Shown one piece after another: positions 15,275 to 22,054 of a DNA stretch of 36,118 bases. Positions within the stretch are counted from its first letter, which is position 1, and each line of letters begins with the position of its first letter. The stretch lies in NCBI GenBank assembly GCA_036559965.1, contig DATBSD010000009.1, forward strand, positions 1 through 36,118. Reading direction: 5' to 3'. The notes beneath the pieces are model-generated. The model made no database searches and was not told where the DNA came from. It worked only from the letters and a program-made list of their open reading frames with translations. Position numbers and translations under genes: made by a program. This DNA comes from CSP1-4 sp036559965. Lineage in GTDB: Bacteria > Chloroflexota > Limnocylindria > Limnocylindrales > CSP1-4.

Positions 15275-15764
15275 GCTCGAGAAGCTGGCCCTCCTGCGGC
15301 CGGACGGCACAGCCACGCGCGACGACGTCGCCGAAAGCGTGCCCGAGGCCATCCCGGGTTCGGCCTGGGCCTTCCTCGATGCCGTCGGCCTGCGGCACGC
15401 GGGCGAGGCGGCACGGGTCGCCACCCGACTGCTCGACGATGGTCTGCCGGCGCCGGTCATCATCTCGCAGCTCCATCGGCGGCTGCGGGAGCTCGTCGTC
15501 GTGCGCGATCACATGATCGCCGGCACGCGCCCAGCGGACCTCGTCCGCGAGCTCAAGCTCCAGCCCTTCCGCGCGCAGAAGCTGAGCGAGCAGGCTGCGA
15601 CGTGGGCGCCGGACGAGCTCGATGCCGCGCTCGAAGGGCTGCTGGCGCTCGATCTGGCGAGCAAGGGCATCAGCCTCGACGGTGAGCCGCGATCGATGTC
15701 CGATGCGCGAACCGCGCTCGGGCTGCAGGCCTGGCTGGCGGGATCGGTGGCTCGCGCGCCGTAG
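14649..15764 (+). CDS. holA: DNA polymerase III subunit delta
   Basis: A 371-aa protein matching HolA, the clamp-loader subunit that opens the beta sliding clamp. The N-terminus, LAYFWGEDAYAIERAV, is the usual degenerate nucleotide-binding start. TAPLFGGGTLVVLRQP, then ELVDGG and KAGGVVRAYPAMTRERLERWVGERATELGL, gives the middle domain. The C-terminal collar has IPGSAWAFLDAVGLRHAGEAARVATRLLDDG and QLHRRLRELVVVRDH. Order and length fit the family. The ATG at 14649 starts the conserved part. It follows comEC as in many bacteria, here with a long overlap from the unterminated comEC frame. Confidence 0.92.
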   Translation: MTDTTNLAYFWGEDAYAIERAVRVMAAGERIEARPTPPPAQAESPTAFEVWRVDAEQDVGAAGGGRAERLLDRLAERLGTAPLFGGGTLVVLRQPLPLLREKRVRERLLDLVADVPRGNALAITELVDGGRQVKSTDALRDAVSKAGGVVRAYPAMTRERLERWVGERATELGLTLGPGAARLLAERVGGFVRESDVDHRRQAEMANGELEKLALLRPDGTATRDDVAESVPEAIPGSAWAFLDAVGLRHAGEAARVATRLLDDGLPAPVIISQLHRRLRELVVVRDHMIAGTRPADLVRELKLQPFRAQKLSEQAATWAPDELDAALEGLLALDLASKGISLDGEPRSMSDARTALGLQAWLAGSVARAP

Positions 15765-15801
15765 GCGGAGCGCGCGCCACGTGCGGCGGGTGCTCGGTGC
15801 G

Positions 15802-15816
15802 GCGCGCTAGGCGCGC
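15802..15816. terminator. Short hairpin between convergent holA and the zinc-protein gene
   Basis: GCGCGC-TAG-GCGCGC, a 6-bp stem, 38 nt after the holA stop and immediately before the end of the convergent gene. Confidence 0.35.
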
Positions 15817-15817
15817 G

Positions 15818-16072
15818 TCACTCGGCCGAGGACCAGGCTTCCTCCTGGAGGACCCGATCGGACTCGATGGCGAAGACGCAGCGGCTGGCCGACAGGTCGA
15901 GCAGCTCGATCAGCTCGGGATCGATGTACAGCTGGTGACAGTCCTCGCACAGACCACCGGGGATGCCGAAGCACAACCGCTCGGCGCCGTCGTCAAGGCG
16001 AAAGGTGGTGTCGAAGCGCGTGTTGACAAGCTGGCGCGCGCACTGAGGGCAGCGTTCCCGGAGTCGCGACAT
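15818..16072 (-). CDS. Small zinc-ribbon protein (YgiT-type)
   Basis: An 84-aa protein with two CxxC pairs (CPQCARQLVNTRFDTTF near residues 8-24 and GGLCEDCHQLYIDPE near 40-54) that would form one zinc site. The arrangement resembles YgiT-type zinc-finger domains found in antitoxin N-termini and in stand-alone small proteins. No DNA-binding HTH follows, so an MqsA-like antitoxin is not supported. It lies downstream of rsfS after a 137-bp gap that contains a 19-bp dyad (16099-16117) and the ribosome site GAAGG. Function unknown. Confidence 0.7.
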   Translation of the reverse strand: MSRLRERCPQCARQLVNTRFDTTFRLDDGAERLCFGIPGGLCEDCHQLYIDPELIELLDLSASRCVFAIESDRVLQEEAWSSAE

Positions 16073-16098
16073 CGCCTTCGATCGACCTCACCTTTCGT

Positions 16099-16117
16099 TG
16101 ACCGGGCAGGCCGGTCA
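16099..16117. promoter_or_regulatory. Perfect 7-bp inverted repeat between rsfS and the zinc-protein gene
   Basis: TGACCGG-GCAGG-CCGGTCA, 27 nt upstream of the zinc-protein start. It could be an operator or the hairpin ending the obg-nadD-rsfS transcript. Confidence 0.45.
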
Positions 16118-16209
16118 TGTGGAAGGCGAGTGTGCGAACCGTTGACGTGGGGCCACATCCCCCGGAAGTACCAGTCCGCCTAGTACCCCCACCCCGGGTG
16201 ACGAGGCGA

Positions 16210-16665
16210 TCACTGCACGCGCAGCAGGGTCGGCGCGTCGACCCACAGCTTCTCGAGGCCGTAGTAGTCGCGCTCGGGCGGGGCGAACACGTGGACGATG
16301 ACGGCGCCGAAGTCGAGCAGCACCCAGTGCGCACCGGGCAGCCCCTCGCGCCCGATGGGCAGCGTACCCTCAACCTTGAGCGCCTCGACGATGCCATCGG
16401 CGATGGCGCCCAGCTGGCGCTCCGATCCGCCTGAGCAGATGACGAGGTAGTCGGCCAGGGTCGTCAGCTCGGCCACCCCGATGAGCACGATGTCGGAGGC
16501 CTTCTTGTCCTCGGCCAGCTCGACGATGCGGCGTGCGAAGGCGAGCGCCTCCGCGTCGCCCAGGCTGGCGACCGGGGTGTCGCGGGCAGGCAGGCCGGGA
16601 CGGCGGGCGGGCGCTGGCGGCACCTTCGTCACCCGTGTGCGGGCGCCCGACTTGCCGGTCGTCAT
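16210..16665 (-). CDS. rsfS: Ribosomal silencing factor RsfS
   Basis: A 151-aa protein whose last ~110 residues are the RsfS/Iojap domain: EALAFARRIVELAEDKKASDIVLI, then LTTLADYLVICSGGSERQLGAIAD and HWVLLDFGAVIVHVF, ending with ERDYYGLEKLW. RsfS binds ribosomal protein L14 and blocks 30S-50S joining when nutrients are low. The first ~35 residues are a basic, Pro-rich extension. It is third in the obg-nadD-rsfS series, 46 nt after nadD, a classic bacterial arrangement. The ATG overlaps the TGA of a possible 15-codon ORF starting at 16709. Confidence 0.92.
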   Translation of the reverse strand: MTTGKSGARTRVTKVPPAPARRPGLPARDTPVASLGDAEALAFARRIVELAEDKKASDIVLIGVAELTTLADYLVICSGGSERQLGAIADGIVEALKVEGTLPIGREGLPGAHWVLLDFGAVIVHVFAPPERDYYGLEKLWVDAPTLLRVQ

Positions 16666-16711
16666 CGCCGATCCCGGGGGCGACGCTCGATGGTCGTGAT
16701 CACGGACATGG

Positions 16712-17377
16712 TCAGGTCTTGCTCCACAGCTCGGCGGGATAGAGGTCATGGTCGCGGATGTACGCCTCGACCGCGCGTGGCACGAGGTAGCGGATCGACC
16801 GACCCTGGGCCACGAGGCGACGGATCGTCGAGCCCGAATGGCCGAGCTCGGGGCCATCGAGGATGGTGACGCGATCCTCCTGCCCTGGGAAGTGCTCCGC
16901 CAGCCAGGCGCGAGCTGGGACACGGGCTCCCTGCCGAGGCGCCGCGGCGACCCGGACGAGCGAGAGCAGTCGCCGCGCATCGCGCCAGCCCGGCAGGCCC
17001 TGGAGCGCCTCGAGCGACATGATCCAGGTCAGCTCGTCGGGCTTGGCGTCGGGCGCGGGTGGCTCGGCGCGCAGCGCGGTCGCCGTGTCGACCGCGTACG
17101 ACGGGCCGACGCGATCAAGCTCGACGCGCGAGAGCGCGAACGCCGGCTCGTCGGCGATGGCCAGCTCGACCATCGCCGCGCGGTGCTCGGGCGCGCTGAT
17201 GACGCGATCCAGCTTGTGCGGCGGCAGGCCGGCAGGCACGAAGACGACACCGTCGAGCGCGAGCGCTTCGCGAGCCGTCTGGGCCAGCGCGAGGTGCCCG
17301 TCGTGGACGGGATCGAAGGTGCCGCCGAGGATGCCCCAGGCACCGGTCCGCACGACCGACGACGAGGAGCGTGTCAT
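16712..17377 (-). CDS. nadD: Nicotinate-nucleotide adenylyltransferase
   Basis: A 221-aa enzyme that makes nicotinate adenine dinucleotide from NaMN and ATP in NAD synthesis. The N-terminal GILGGTFDPVHDGHL contains the GxFDPxHxGH nucleotidyltransferase signature and HSGSTIRRLVAQG near the C-terminus is the ISxTxIR motif. The motif usually read as GxD before the middle of the protein is WIMSLEALQGLPGW here, with Asp replaced by Glu. The ATG overlaps the obg stop as ATGA (17374-17377), so the two genes are coupled. Confidence 0.93.
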   Translation of the reverse strand: MTRSSSSVVRTGAWGILGGTFDPVHDGHLALAQTAREALALDGVVFVPAGLPPHKLDRVISAPEHRAAMVELAIADEPAFALSRVELDRVGPSYAVDTATALRAEPPAPDAKPDELTWIMSLEALQGLPGWRDARRLLSLVRVAAAPRQGARVPARAWLAEHFPGQEDRVTILDGPELGHSGSTIRRLVAQGRSIRYLVPRAVEAYIRDHDLYPAELWSKT

Positions 17378-18669
17378 GCCCACGGCTCCGGTTCCCAGGC
17401 CAGCTCGACGGCGCCGATGCGCACGGTGTCGCCCGGCTCGACACCGGCCCGGCGAAGCTCGCGGTCGATGCCCAGCCGCGCGAGATCGCGCTGGAAGCGC
17501 TCGGCCGACTCCTCGACCTCGAAGTCGGTCTGCGCCGCGAGGCGCTCGATGCGCCGGCCGGTGACGCGAAAGCCGTCGGCCTCGCGCGCGACCGCGAACC
17601 CGTCGCGCATCGCGTCGAAGCGGTGGACGACGACGCCGGTCGGCGTCGGCGGCGCGGCCATCGCCGCGGCATCCGGGAGCAGCGCCGCAAGCTGCTGGAC
17701 GAGCGCATCGAGCCCGGTCCGGGCGTCGGCCGAGATGCCGACCGCGGTCGTGCCATCGGAGCGCCGGGCGGCCAGGAAGGCGGGCAGATGCTCGGCGCCG
17801 GCTGGCAGGTCGAGCTTGTTGGCGGCCACGAGCATCGGCTTCTCGAGCAGCGCCGGGTCGTGCAGGCGAAGCTCGTCGCGGATGATCGCGAAGTCCGCTT
17901 CCGGGTCGCGCGCGGCGACATCGACGACGTGGACGAGCACGCGTGTCCGCTCGACGTGCCGCAGGAATGCATGACCGAGCCCGGCGCCCGAACTGGCACC
18001 CTCGATCAGACCGGGCACATCGGCGATGGTCGGGCGCCGCTCGTCGGATGGGTCTGCGGCGGCCAGGTCGAGCACGCCGAGGTTGGGGGTGAGCGTCGTG
18101 AAGGGATAGGCGGCGATCTTCGGATCGGCTGCCGTGAGCGCTGCCAGGAGCGTCGACTTGCCCGCGTTCGGGAGGCCGACGAGGCCGATGTCGGCGATCA
18201 GCCGCAGCTCGAGGCGCAGCTGGCGCTCCTCGCCAGGCTCGCCTTTCTGGGCGTGCCGCGGTGTGCGATGCGTGGCCGTCGCGAAATGCACGTTGCCGAG
18301 CCCGCCCCGACCGCCGCGCGCGACCATCACCCGCTGGCCCGTGGCCACGAGATCGGCGACCAGGTCGCCGGACCGCTCGTCGAAGACGCCGGTGCCCGGC
18401 GGCACGGTCAGCTCGAGCTCACTGCCCGCCTTGCCATGGCGCCGCGAGCCCGAGCCGCGACCACCGGGACCGGCCTTGAAGTGGTGCTTGTGGCGGTAGT
18501 CGGCGAGCGTCGTCTGGCCGGGGTCGACGTGGAGGTGGATCGAGCCGCCGCGGCCGCCATCGCCGCCGTCGGGGCCACCGCGCGGAACGTGTGCCTCGCG
18601 GCGGAAGGTCGCTGCGCCATCGCCGCCGTCACCGGCACGCACGAAGACCGTCACGCGGTCGAGGAACAT
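17374..18669 (-). CDS. obg: Obg/CgtA GTPase
   Basis: A 431-aa ribosome-associated GTPase. The N-terminal Gly-rich Obg fold (about residues 1-155) has many GGxGG repeats (AGDGGDGAATFRREA; GPDGGDGGRGG). The G domain has G1 GLPNAGKST, G2 AYPFTT, G3 DVPGLIEGA, G4 NKLD and G5 ISAD. The C-terminal OCT domain ends the protein (FRVTGRRIERLAAQTDFE...). It acts in late 50S assembly and stringent responses. ATG 18669 (MFLDRVTVFVRAG) is the family start; TAGGAT ends 7 nt before it, so the message is probably leaderless. ATG 18678 is the alternative. Confidence 0.96.
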   Translation of the reverse strand: MFLDRVTVFVRAGDGGDGAATFRREAHVPRGGPDGGDGGRGGSIHLHVDPGQTTLADYRHKHHFKAGPGGRGSGSRRHGKAGSELELTVPPGTGVFDERSGDLVADLVATGQRVMVARGGRGGLGNVHFATATHRTPRHAQKGEPGEERQLRLELRLIADIGLVGLPNAGKSTLLAALTAADPKIAAYPFTTLTPNLGVLDLAAADPSDERRPTIADVPGLIEGASSGAGLGHAFLRHVERTRVLVHVVDVAARDPEADFAIIRDELRLHDPALLEKPMLVAANKLDLPAGAEHLPAFLAARRSDGTTAVGISADARTGLDALVQQLAALLPDAAAMAAPPTPTGVVVHRFDAMRDGFAVAREADGFRVTGRRIERLAAQTDFEVEESAERFQRDLARLGIDRELRRAGVEPGDTVRIGAVELAWEPEPWA

Positions 18670-18676
18670 CACCGGC

Positions 18677-18682
18677 ATCCTA
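18677..18682 (-). promoter_or_regulatory. Candidate -10 box for leaderless obg
   Basis: TAGGAT on the minus strand, 7 nt before ATG 18669. Same hexamer as the promoter at 8705-8710. No -35 consensus is seen. Confidence 0.5.
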
Positions 18683-18713
18683 GCAGCGTCGTCGCGCCTG
18701 GCCGGGAAGCCCG

Positions 18714-18727
18714 GGCGGTGGGCCGCC
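18714..18727 (-). terminator. Small hairpin between the M23 peptidase gene and obg
   Basis: GGCGG-TGGG-CCGCC, 5 bp, 28 nt after the M23 stop. Weak, but it would separate the two transcripts. Confidence 0.3.
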
Positions 18728-18754
18728 GCACGCCGCGGCCGTGGTCGATCGCGT

Positions 18755-20245
18755 CTACAGGTAGCTCATCGGGTTGACGCGGTGACCGCCGTCCCAGATG
18801 GGCCCGATCCAGACCTCGAAGTGAAGGTGCGGACCCGTCGCCCAGCCGCTCTGCCCGATGCGGCCGATGCGCTCGCCGCGCGAGACCGACTCGCCGCGCG
18901 AGACGCCGACCGAGGACATGTGGTTGTAGGTCGTATAGACGCCGCCACCGTGGCTGATCCAGACCTGGTAGCCGCCACCGTTGCTGCGCCAGCCGGCGAA
19001 CGTGACCCGGCCACTCGCCGCGGCGTAGACGGTCGTGCCGTAGTCGGCCGCGATGTCGAGCCCATAGTGGCCGTAGTGGTAGCCCTGGCTGATCTCGCCG
19101 CCGGCGACCGGCCAGCGCATCGAGCCGCCGAAGTGGCAGCTGTTGCACGAGCCGCCGCCACCACCGCCACCGCCGCCGCCACCGCCGCCGCCACCGCTCG
19201 TGGGGCGAGTGACGCGCGGCTTGGGCTTGGGCGTCGGCTTGGGGGTCGGGATGGCGGCCCCACGGCCGTCGGGGACCATGAGCTGCTGGCCGATGACGAC
19301 GGTATCGCCCTCGAGGTCGTTGAAGGCGATGACGTCCTCGATGTCCGCCCGGAACTTGTCGGCGATGGTCTCGACCGTGTCGCCTTCCTGGGCCGTGTAG
19401 AGGACGCCGTCGGTGGGCGGGATGTAGAGCTTCTGGCCGATGTGCAGCTCGTCCTTGGCCTTGAGCTTGTTGGCCCACCAGAGCGTGTACATGTCGAGGT
19501 CGAACTTGGCGGCGATGCCGACCAGCGTGTCACCGGCCTTGACCCGGTAGACCTTGACTTTGTCCTCGATGCCCTCGGTGTCCTCGTCGACGACGACGGG
19601 CTTGAGCAGCGTGCCTTCGTCCGTGTAGGCCGCGGCGCCGCCGGCCAGGGCGCCACCCAGAGGACCTTCGACGACAGCCTCGCCACCGGCGACCGAGTCG
19701 GCCTCACCGTCGGCGACGGCGGCGTCGTCGACGGCCACCTCGGCGGCAGCGATATCGAAGGCCTGGAAGGTGCGGTCGTCCATCGCGCTGCTGCCCAGTC
19801 GGGCGGCCCCGATCGGCCCGTCGGCGAGCGCCACGCCACCGGTCAGGGCGGCGATGCGCGGATTGACGACCTCACCACGGCCGTCGGTCGAGCCGATGGC
19901 CACGCCCGATCGCTCGGGCAGGGCGGCCAGGAGCGAGGCGACGAGCACGAGCACGAGCACGAGCACCGGCGCCCCGCGGCGATCGGCCGCAAGGTCGCTC
20001 CAGCGCGGATGAGGTGCTCGCTGGCGAAGCGCGGGGGCGATGCCCCGCAGGCCGCGGCGCACGTCGGCGGCGACCGAGCGCGTCGTCGATGGCACGCCCT
20101 GCGGGCGGCGACGAACGGCACTTCGGATCGTCGATGTGGTCGCGCCGGCGGCGCGCCGGGGGCCGCTCATCCGGGCCAGGGCCCGGCGCGGGTCACGAAC
20201 GAGGCGCATGAGGGCGCCGCGCGTCGTGGCCGTCGCCTGTCGCAA
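18755..20245 (-). CDS. Membrane-anchored LysM-LysM-M23 peptidoglycan endopeptidase
   Basis: A 496-aa protein. Residues 1-90 are strongly basic (cytoplasmic), then one membrane helix at about 90-110 containing LVLVLVLV. Two LysM domains follow (about 228-275, YRVKAGDTLVGIAAKF; about 281-330, YTAQEGDTVETIADKF), which bind peptidoglycan. A Thr-Pro-Lys linker and a run of about 15 Gly lead to a CNSC pair and an M23 peptidase domain with GHYGLDIAA (first zinc His and Asp) and GPHLHFEVW (HxH). The active-site residues are intact, so it should cleave peptide cross-links. The TTG start is supported by AGGAG (20252-20256) at 6-nt spacing; ATG 20209 is an alternative. Confidence 0.9.
   Translation of the reverse strand: MRQATATTRGALMRLVRDPRRALARMSGPRRAAGATTSTIRSAVRRRPQGVPSTTRSVAADVRRGLRGIAPALRQRAPHPRWSDLAADRRGAPVLVLVLVLVASLLAALPERSGVAIGSTDGRGEVVNPRIAALTGGVALADGPIGAARLGSSAMDDRTFQAFDIAAAEVAVDDAAVADGEADSVAGGEAVVEGPLGGALAGGAAAYTDEGTLLKPVVVDEDTEGIEDKVKVYRVKAGDTLVGIAAKFDLDMYTLWWANKLKAKDELHIGQKLYIPPTDGVLYTAQEGDTVETIADKFRADIEDVIAFNDLEGDTVVIGQQLMVPDGRGAAIPTPKPTPKPKPRVTRPTSGGGGGGGGGGGGGGGSCNSCHFGGSMRWPVAGGEISQGYHYGHYGLDIAADYGTTVYAAASGRVTFAGWRSNGGGYQVWISHGGGVYTTYNHMSSVGVSRGESVSRGERIGRIGQSGWATGPHLHFEVWIGPIWDGGHRVNPMSYL
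19942..19965. repeat. Hexanucleotide tandem repeat in the membrane helix of the M23 protein
   Basis: Four CGAGCA units (plus strand) encode alternating Leu-Val in the transmembrane segment. Gain or loss of a unit would keep the frame and change helix length by two residues. Confidence 0.75.
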
Positions 20246-20425
20246 TACGGTCTCCTACGGAGCGAGGATGACGCTTGACGCGGGGTTCGCGGAGCATCGC
20301 GGCGCATCGAGAGCAGCGCGCCATCCTGAGCGGGCGGGTATGGGGCCTTTGAGCCTTCTCATCGCCGCGGTTCCCGCTCGCTGACCCCTCCTCCGAGTCG
20401 TCCACAAGCGGTCGTTGACCACGGC
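20246..20425 (-). other. 5' leader of the M23 peptidase gene
   Basis: About 170 nt between the predicted transcription start and the TTG start. It holds three CGCGG units at 9-10-nt spacing (20279, 20288, 20298 on the plus strand) and can pair AGCGGG with CCCGCT. I could not match it to a known riboswitch. The proximal AGGAG is the ribosome site. Confidence 0.4.
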
Positions 20426-20455
20426 ACCGTACCAGAGCCCTGAGTGGAGCGTCAA
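20426..20455 (-). promoter_or_regulatory. Candidate promoter of the M23 peptidase gene
   Basis: On the minus strand TTGACG (20450-20455), an 18-nt spacer and TACGGT (20426-20431). The -35 is good and the -10 weak. Confidence 0.45.
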
Positions 20456-20480
20456 ACGAGCCGAGCGTGGACCGACGGCC

Positions 20481-20522
20481 CAGCGGCACGCTGCGTGACG
20501 CTCGACGGTGCGACATCGCACC
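20481..20522 (-). terminator. Tandem hairpins after rho
   Basis: GGTGCG-ACAT-CGCACC (20507-20522) begins 6 nt after the rho stop, followed by CAGCG-GCA-CGCTG (20481-20493). Neither has a U-tract. Confidence 0.5.
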
Positions 20523-20528
20523 ACGGGA

Positions 20529-21791
20529 TCAGCCTTCGACGGCGGCCGCACCCTTGGTCAGGCTGGCCAGGAAGGCGGCGTTCGAATCCGTCTTGGCGAG
20601 CCGGTTGAGGAGCAGCTCGATGCCCTCGTTGGTGCCCACGGCAGAGAGCATCCGACGCATCGTCCAGACCATGCGCAGGGTGCCTTCCTCGAGCAGCAGC
20701 TCCTCACGCCGTGTGCCCGAGCGCTGCACGTCGATGGCCGGGTAGATGCGCTTCTCGGCCAGCTTGCGGTCGAGGATGAGCTCCGAGTTGCCGGTGCCCT
20801 TGAACTCTTCGTAGATGACGTCGTCCATGCGCGAGCCGGTGTCCACGAGGCACGTGCCGATGATGGTCAGCGAGCCACCCTCCTCGATCTTCCGCGCCGC
20901 GCCGAAGAAGCGCTTGGGCGGGTAGAGGGCGATGGGATCGATGCCACCCGAGAGCGTGCGGCCCGAGGGCGGCAGCGCCAGGTTGTAGGCGCGCGCGAGG
21001 CGCGTGATGGAGTCGAGCAGGATGACCACGTCGCGCCCGGTCTCGACCTGGCGCTTGGCGATCTCGAGCGCCATCTCGGCCACGTGCGTGTGGTTCTCGG
21101 TCGGCTCGTCGAAGGTCGAGGAGATGACCTCGCCCTTGACGCTCCGGCGCATGTCGGTGACCTCCTCCGGGCGCTCGCCGATGAGCGCGACCATGAGCAG
21201 GATCTCCGGGTAGTTCTCCGTGATGCCGTTGGCGATCTGCTTGAGCAGCATCGTCTTGCCGGCCTTGGGCGGGCTGACGATGAGAGCGCGCTGTCCCTTG
21301 CCGAGCGGATTGACGAGGTTGATGAGCCGCTGGCTGAGGTTCTTGGGATCCGTCTCGAGGTTGAGCAGCTCGATGGGGTGGATGGGCGTCAGGACGTCGA
21401 AGTGCGGGCGGCGCTTGGCGGTCTCGGGGTCGACGCCGTTGACCGACTCGACGCGCAGCAGGCCCCAGTACTTCTCGCCGTCCTTGGGCTGGCGGATGAC
21501 ACCGCCGACGCGATCCCCGGCACGGAGGCCGAAGCGCCGCACCTGGCTGGAGCTGACGTACACGTCGTCCGGGCTGGGCATCAGGCCGTGACGGCGCATG
21601 AAGCCGAAGCCTTCGTCGACGATGTCGAGGATGCCGGTCGCGTAGACCTGGCCGCCTCGCTCCACCTGGCGCTGGAGGATCTGCTCGATGAGCTCTTCCT
21701 GGCGCATGTCGGTGGCGCCGGTCAGATCGAGGTCGCCCCCGATGGTGATGAGCTCGCGACGGTTCTTGGACTTGAGTTCGTTGATGTTCAT
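20529..21791 (-). CDS. rho: Transcription termination factor Rho
   Basis: A 420-aa hexameric RNA helicase. The N-terminal RNA-binding part has LKSKNRRELITIGGDLDLTGATDMRQEEL (Rho_N helices) and a CSD-like RNA-binding domain (GFGFMRRHGLMPSPDDVYVSSSQVRRFGLRAGD). The ATPase core has Walker A PPKAGKT, Walker B VVILLDSITRLARA, the Q-loop region LPPSGRTLSGGIDP and the R-loop GSLTIIGTCLVDTGSRMDD. The order and length are standard for Rho without a long insertion. The ATG at 21791 starts the conserved helices; an open frame continues upstream to 21974 but is unlike Rho. Essential for termination, which fits a genome whose hairpins lack U-tracts. Confidence 0.98.
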   Translation of the reverse strand: MNINELKSKNRRELITIGGDLDLTGATDMRQEELIEQILQRQVERGGQVYATGILDIVDEGFGFMRRHGLMPSPDDVYVSSSQVRRFGLRAGDRVGGVIRQPKDGEKYWGLLRVESVNGVDPETAKRRPHFDVLTPIHPIELLNLETDPKNLSQRLINLVNPLGKGQRALIVSPPKAGKTMLLKQIANGITENYPEILLMVALIGERPEEVTDMRRSVKGEVISSTFDEPTENHTHVAEMALEIAKRQVETGRDVVILLDSITRLARAYNLALPPSGRTLSGGIDPIALYPPKRFFGAARKIEEGGSLTIIGTCLVDTGSRMDDVIYEEFKGTGNSELILDRKLAEKRIYPAIDVQRSGTRREELLLEEGTLRMVWTMRRMLSAVGTNEGIELLLNRLAKTDSNAAFLASLTKGAAAVEG

Positions 21792-21963
21792 GTGGGCGTG
21801 GGGATCCTCATGGGTGGGCGGGTGGGGCGGCGACGCACGACTGCGGCGAAGGCCCGACGATCCGACCCGCTGCGCACGGCTTGACCGCCTGATCTCGCCA
21901 TCGACGGGGGTCCCCGGCGGCAGGCGGCCGGATGGTCGCTGCGCGGGGAGGTTCGTGGGGTCG
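21792..21963 (-). promoter_or_regulatory. C-rich 5' leader of rho (rut-like)
   Basis: The message has a leader of about 170 nt. Its last ~43 nt (21792-21834) have about 25 C and 8 G on the mRNA strand, the C-rich, G-poor character of Rho-loading sites. A 7-codon ORF (MRIPTPT, 21788-21811) ends with TGA overlapping the rho ATG. Both fit autogenous control of rho, known in Escherichia coli, but are not proof. Confidence 0.4.
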
Positions 21964-21969
21964 CCATGC

Positions 21970-21997
21970 ATCATAGCATCAGGCCCGCACTGGTCAA
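21970..21997 (-). promoter_or_regulatory. Promoter of rho
   Basis: On the minus strand TTGACC (21992-21997), a 16-nt spacer and TATGAT (21970-21975). Predicted start near 21963. Confidence 0.6.
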
Positions 21998-22054
21998 GCG
22001 TCGCCGAGGCGCCAGACCGTCAGACGATCAGATGACAGCGCACAGGGAGGCCCC

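Noticed and set aside
15818..16072. MqsA-like antitoxin
   Set aside because: Only the zinc part is present; there is no HTH domain and no toxin gene next to it.
19153..19197. GCC/ACC triplet repeat as a regulatory repeat
   Set aside because: It encodes the poly-Gly linker of the M23 protein in frame and is explained by that.
20279..20302. Three CGCGG units as a binding-site array
   Set aside because: Short motif in GC-rich DNA; spacing of 9 and 10 nt is suggestive but could be chance, so only mentioned in the leader entry.
20246..20425. c-di-AMP (ydaO) riboswitch before the LysM/M23 gene
   Set aside because: The conserved core sequences of that riboswitch are not visible to me; only a long leader and generic pairing are seen.
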